DNA of 64,000 nucleotides from Coffea arabica. Taxonomy: Eukaryota > Streptophyta > Magnoliopsida > Gentianales > Rubiaceae. The DNA is taken from NCBI RefSeq assembly GCF_036785885.1, contig NC_092323.1, positions 3,016,501 through 3,080,500 on the forward strand, written 5' to 3'. How positions within the stretch are numbered: position 1 is the stretch's first letter; every line of letters starts with the position of its first letter. The translations under genes were made by a program, and so were the position numbers. Under the pieces are notes generated by a model. The model saw only the letters and a program-made list of their open reading frames with translations, did no database searches and was not told where the DNA came from. Below are positions 59,955-64,000 of this stretch, piece after piece.

Positions 59955-62900
59955 ATGTGAGGGATATTACGGATGGATAGGCAGATTTCAAATCGGGTAG
60001 GTGTTGCGGATGATGATGATAGCAGTAATCTTATCAACTTTGAAAGAGGGATTGTAGTGCTGACTACAATTGGGGACATGATGATGGTAATATTCTGCCG
60101 CTAGCTGATGAATCTCTCTCTCTCGTTGCACAGATTGCTACAGAGTGTAACAGACTAGCCAGTTGAGTAAAGTGAGGAGCGGAAGTGAAGGGAAGGGATA
60201 ACTATTCTTCTTCCGGTCAGGGAGCTAGCTAGAATGAACGAGCGATCTCCGGAGGATCTCTCTCTCTCTCTCTCTCTATCTTGCGTTGGTTGATACACCC
60301 CTACTTGATAGGATAGGAAGCCAGAGTGGGCATTAGCGAATGGCGACTGGCCAGGTTCGAATGTTTATGATCAAATTGGCTACTATGAAATACTAGTATA
60401 CTACTACTAGTACGAGGAAATGTCAAATTGTCAGCACTCAACCGTGAGATGGTGCTAATCATTCCCTTCCCTTAAAAGCTTTGCGTCACAAGGAAGGATC
60501 TTTGTTGCTGACCTCCTGTCCTTTTTTCTTTTCTCTTTCTTTTTTTTGGGTTTAAATTCACTCTTTTACCCGTTTGGCTTTAATACTCAAAACTCTCTAG
60601 CTGGGGGCCTCTAAGAAGAAAATTACATGACAAATACAGACAGCAGGATCCGACAGATGGCTTTTTTTGACACGAGCCAAAACCTTAGTGGGATTTTTGT
60701 TTTTTGTGGCACCCCCGCCCCGAGTTTTTGCTTATTCCATCGACGACTCTGTGTCATTTTCACGGGAGTTTGTGACTGACTTCGTGGAATTGAAGTGTAG
60801 GCTAGCGAGGGACCTTTTACCCAATCAAACCGACCCCTTTCTAGTCTAGTCTTGAAAAGCTCAGAAAGAATTTGAGGTTAAAACTCTTCCAACATAAAAA
60901 GCGATACAGAGAGCGCTGTGACATCGATCAATGAATAATAAACATATAAGCATGGAAGAGCACTGCACAACTCTCTTCAATTATTTTTTTTTCGTCCCCA
61001 AAAACCTTAATAACTAAGGTTCGCCCTCTGTCGTCGCCTTGTTCTAGGCTGGCCCCTTTTCTGAAAGCTATCCCCTTTGTCCCTCTGCTCAGTAAAGCTC
61101 GCTCTTCCACCTTCCCCTGTCTATAATCATTTACGTAATACTTAGTAGTAGTATCAAACAACTGTACTATTACACTACTGTTTTTTAAAGGGGGGAAAAA
61201 GGTCTTTTCCTTCTCTTCTCCTCCAATAATGTTGACAGGCTTGCCAAAAAGACCCCGTGGGTTTGGTGCCGGGGAGGGGGCCCATATTTCCTTGATAGAG
61301 AGTAGCATCAGCAGTAATGGCGTACAAATACTACTAAGCTACGTACAACTATGTAGTACTCCATTAATTTAAGGGCCCTCAGTTATTCTAATGGTTCTGT
61401 ACCGCAATACTAGTGCTTTGCTATCGCTAGAAAGTTATTCATTCAATTGTTCTAAAAGCAGCAACACTACTCTAGCTTTGGTTCGAGAAAAAGACGTAGC
61501 AGATATGTATTTGAGAGAACTAGTGCTTTGAACTTTATGAAAGGAACAAATTGGCACCAACACCATCTACCTTTTTGTTTGTTGTAGCCATATGAGAGGA
61601 AATGATTCAATTGGGTTATTGCTGTCCATTTTTATGCAACACATGCCACGTTTTGGGTTGGTGCCCTCTCCATGCCTTTTAATTGGTGATGATCTCTCTT
61701 GGTTACATACTCTATCCAGCATGATGGCCCGTGCATTAGTTAGAGACTAATATCTGTTTCGAAGAGGGAGAAAAAAAAAACTTTAATGCAAAGGCTTCCT
61801 GCAAAAATTCCCTCATTTTCTTTTCGGATTGCTTTCGGTATGAGAAGTCTGAAAATCAGGGAAATTTTCTTTTATTGGGTGTTGGGGGGCGGGGGGGGGG
61901 GGGGTTGCAACTCTCCCATACAACATTGTGGCCTCACAAGTTTGATTTCAAACAAGTTTGCTTTGGAGTATAAATGAGTTGGATTAGAATGTAAATAAGT
62001 TACAACATAGTGTAAAAAAAAAATTTCAAATAGCTATTTTACCTTGAAATGGAGTCACATAAAACTTGTGAGGCTCGAATCGTGACATGACACCTCAAAT
62101 CCAGTTGGGATTATCAATAGTGCCACTACTCAATGTCAATCTCACTTATCAGGTGAGTGTAAAAGAAACTTAAACAAATAGCATATAACAAATTAAATAA
62201 ATAGGACATTCAACATAAATATAAAAATGGCACTAAGGGTTCCATGTGCCTCAAATCACATGTGTTTACGTTAGAGTGGTGGGAAGGTAAATGCACATTT
62301 ACAAAATGCTTATGCACTTTGTTTATGCACTTTGTTTTTCTTAGTTTATATATTTGGCACTCCTTATTTTTAGGTGTTACAGAAAACAATTTTTTTTTAA
62401 GGTAAAAGACGTTAACTAAGTAAAAATGCCCTAAAACACTCTAAAGCTGTATAAGGACACTTAAAAAAGTATATCTTAAAAGACACCCCACCATTAGTCC
62501 CAAAACTTTCTCCTTCCTTTCCTCTTCCCCACCACCTTCCTAAGGAGGGAAAGACTTCTCCATCCAACCCTAAACTTACTACCGTTGTCCCTCCTTTTTC
62601 CCTCCCTAAATTTGGAGGAAATAGGAGAGGGTTAGCAAGGGGAAGAAGTGGCGGGAAATAAGGGGTAGAAGAGAAGAGAAGAGAAGAAAAAGGGGTGTAG
62701 CGGTGCGGGGAAGGTAGAGAGAGATATAGGGAAGGAGCAGGTGTTATGAGTGTTTTTAGACAAATAACAATAATAATTTTTCTAAAACAATAATAATGAG
62801 TTATAATAAATTTTAGACAAGCACTTAAAAAAAAAAAAAAAAACATCCATCCAAACGAACCTTTAAGTTACTTGTGAGTTGTGAGCGTTAGCATCAAGCA

Positions 62901-63447
62901 AACGACATTCTAATCTAAAAGATTTATCAGTCATGACTGATAAATTCTATCATTTTTTTTAGTGCCATACTCATGATTACCCAATAAACTCTTACCATAT
63001 CATTTAAACTCTTAAAATCATCTAAAGGGTAATATTTCTATTCACACGTCTAAGAGCGAGTAGGGTAGATACTCATCACTATGGTATCCAGAAGGTATTC
63101 CAGCGATAAACTAACGAATGGTTTTCTTTGACGGAGAGATGAATTGGAGGCCACTGCGCGTGCTCCCTTCTCCTAAGTCCAAATTTCACTGCGGTGGCCA
63201 TAACCATGAATTGCTAATGGGCTTTACAGCCAACAAGCCCATGGAACATCCTAGAAGAAGAATCGAACACCGACCCAATTCCACTGCGGTGGCCAATAGC
63301 GCGCAAAGAAGCGCGTGAATGACAAAAGGGCGTGCGCACAAGGCAGACTAGGAGGCTACGTCGGATATATAAATAAATATGCATCTACTAGGCTTATGCC
63401 CCAAGCCATCAGCTAGCAGAAAGAAAGAAAGCCATAAGCGTAAGCCT
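59955..63447. other. Intergenic
   Basis: This holds the promoter of the U-box gene with a (CT)n run (60259-60280), and about 3 kb of AT-rich DNA. 60667-60849 and 62412-62846 contain open frames without domains. About 62740-62870 includes AATTTTAGACAAGCAC and CATCCAAACGAACC, a remnant of the CTTGTTTGG MITE family. A C/G run lies at 61888-61902. No gene recognised. Confidence 0.45.
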
Positions 63448-63456
63448 ATAAAATAA
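63448..63456 (+). promoter_or_regulatory. Candidate TATA box of the AN1 protein gene
   Basis: TATAAAATA in CCTATAAAATAAAC lies about 234 bp before the ATG, which would leave a leader of roughly 200 nt. Another TATATAAATAAATA lies at about 63365-63378, so the choice is uncertain. Confidence 0.45.
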
Positions 63457-63681
63457 ACTAGAAACGCTCCCTCCTCCCCGCTTCAGAGAAATCAGAACAA
63501 CAATCAAATCTTTGGACCAGAATTCCGATCAGAATCGATACTTCGTATAATTGTCGATTAGTAGTCCAAGGAAGAAAGAAAATCACTCTTCATCATCACC
63601 ATCTTTTCTTTCCTTCCTGCTCTGCTGTTGGGACAGATTAGGAAACCATAGTTCAGGCGAGAAAAAAGAACAAAATTTTCA

Positions 63682-64000
63682 ATGGAAGGAGGAGGGACGG
63701 AAGCTTTCCCGGATTTAGGGAGGCACTGCCAACACTCTGATTGCCATCAACTCGATTTTCTCCCCTTTAAATGTGGTGCCTGCCATAAGGTAGTTCTACT
63801 ACTAATTTCTTTAATCATCTTTTCGTTCAAAATCCTCCTAAAATTTTATTCTACCGCGTCAAGCGACTTGATTGACTGTCTAATTAATACAATGATGATC
63901 CTATCAACATTCAACTTCAAACTCGGATTTTGCAGGTCTTTTGCTCGGAGCACCGATCCTACAAGGCCCACGACTGCCCCAAATCGGAGCACAACAGCCG
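63682..64000 (+). CDS. AN1 zinc-finger stress-associated protein (SAP11/12/13-type), 5' part
   Basis: The gene runs off the window. Exon 1 (63682-63789) and the start of exon 2 (63936 onward) join in phase 0 and encode the first ~57 residues: [16 protein letters not shown], then [15 protein letters not shown] and [15 protein letters not shown]. The ligand spacing C-x4-C-x9-C-x2-C-x4-C-x2-H-x5-H-x-C is a complete AN1 finger. The FPDLG opening and the finger at the very N-terminus, with no A20 finger before it, point to the double-AN1 class (SAP11/12/13/16-like, ZFAND2-like), linked to stress responses and proteasome/p97 biology in relatives. The second finger, if present, lies beyond the window. 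GTAGTT donor and TTGCAG acceptor support the intron. Confidence 0.9.
   Translation, partial: MEGGGTEAFPDLGRHCQHSDCHQLDFLPFKCGACHKVVLLLISLIIFSFKILLKFYSTASSDLIDCLINTMMILSTFNFKLGFCRSFARSTDPTRPTTAPNRSTTA

Noticed and set aside
62412-62846. 144-codon minus-strand open frame
   Set aside because: It is built on pyrimidine-rich and poly-T sequence, partly a MITE remnant, with no domain.
1-64000. CRISPR arrays, rRNA, tRNA or LTR retroelements
   Set aside because: No regularly spaced repeats, conserved RNA cores, or paired LTRs with TG..CA ends and coding remnants were seen by eye. A covariance-model scan would be needed to exclude small RNAs.

Overview
This window is nuclear DNA of a flowering plant. 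Genes are interrupted by GT-AG introns, intergenic DNA is AT-rich and packed with short DNA transposons, and every recognisable protein belongs to a land-plant family. A SAG101-type gene, a family reported from eudicots but not monocots, argues for a core eudicot. I cannot name the species from sequence alone. No organellar, bacterial, LTR-retroelement or virus-derived sequence was recognised.

Layout. 1-1.7 kb: transposon debris. 2.1-3.05 kb (+): a small 2H-type phosphoesterase with a 5'UTR intron. 4.06-6.63 and 9.17-11.36 kb (-): two tandem TBL/PC-esterase wall O-acetyltransferase genes, with a hAT-type element between them. 14.03-14.57 kb (+): an intronless type I MADS-box gene. 15.69-17.24 kb: a Mutator-like element with ~230-bp terminal inverted repeats and a perfect 9-bp target duplication, carrying most of a CDGSH (NEET) iron-sulfur protein gene. 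19.2-23.4 kb (+): a nine-exon RNase H1-type gene with an in-frame TGA. 24.1-24.8 kb: another hAT-type element. 25.3-26.8 kb (+): a chloroplast-targeted small-domain protein. 29.9-31.3 and 35.1-36.6 kb (+): two GASA/snakin genes with proline-rich linkers. 37-39.3 kb: a small hAT element and nested long-inverted-repeat elements. 39.5-47.9 kb (+): an 18-exon GPI ethanolamine phosphate transferase (PIG-N), reconstructed with all exon phases consistent. 49.3-52.0 kb (+): SAG101-like immune co-regulator. 54.1-55.1 kb: a 982-bp near-palindromic element with perfect 9-bp duplication. 55.95-56.97 kb (+): intronless class III peroxidase. 58.4-59.95 kb (-): intronless U-box/ARM ubiquitin ligase. 63.7 kb to the end (+): start of an AN1 zinc-finger stress-associated protein.

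The genes form no operon-like unit. Loose themes are cell wall and apoplast (two TBLs, two GASA proteins, peroxidase), stress and immunity (SAG101, U-box protein, AN1 protein) and housekeeping (PIG-N, RNase H). The most notable observations are the captured NEET gene in a Pack-MULE, a GASA protein that has lost two of twelve cysteines, a peroxidase lacking one cysteine of a near-invariant disulfide, an RNase H gene with a nonsense codon that a nearby in-phase GT could bypass plus a relic exon copy in its intron 1, a TBL gene whose ancestral start is out of frame, and a copy of the 2H gene's 5'UTR about 13 kb away. I did not find a convincing new multi-gene system.
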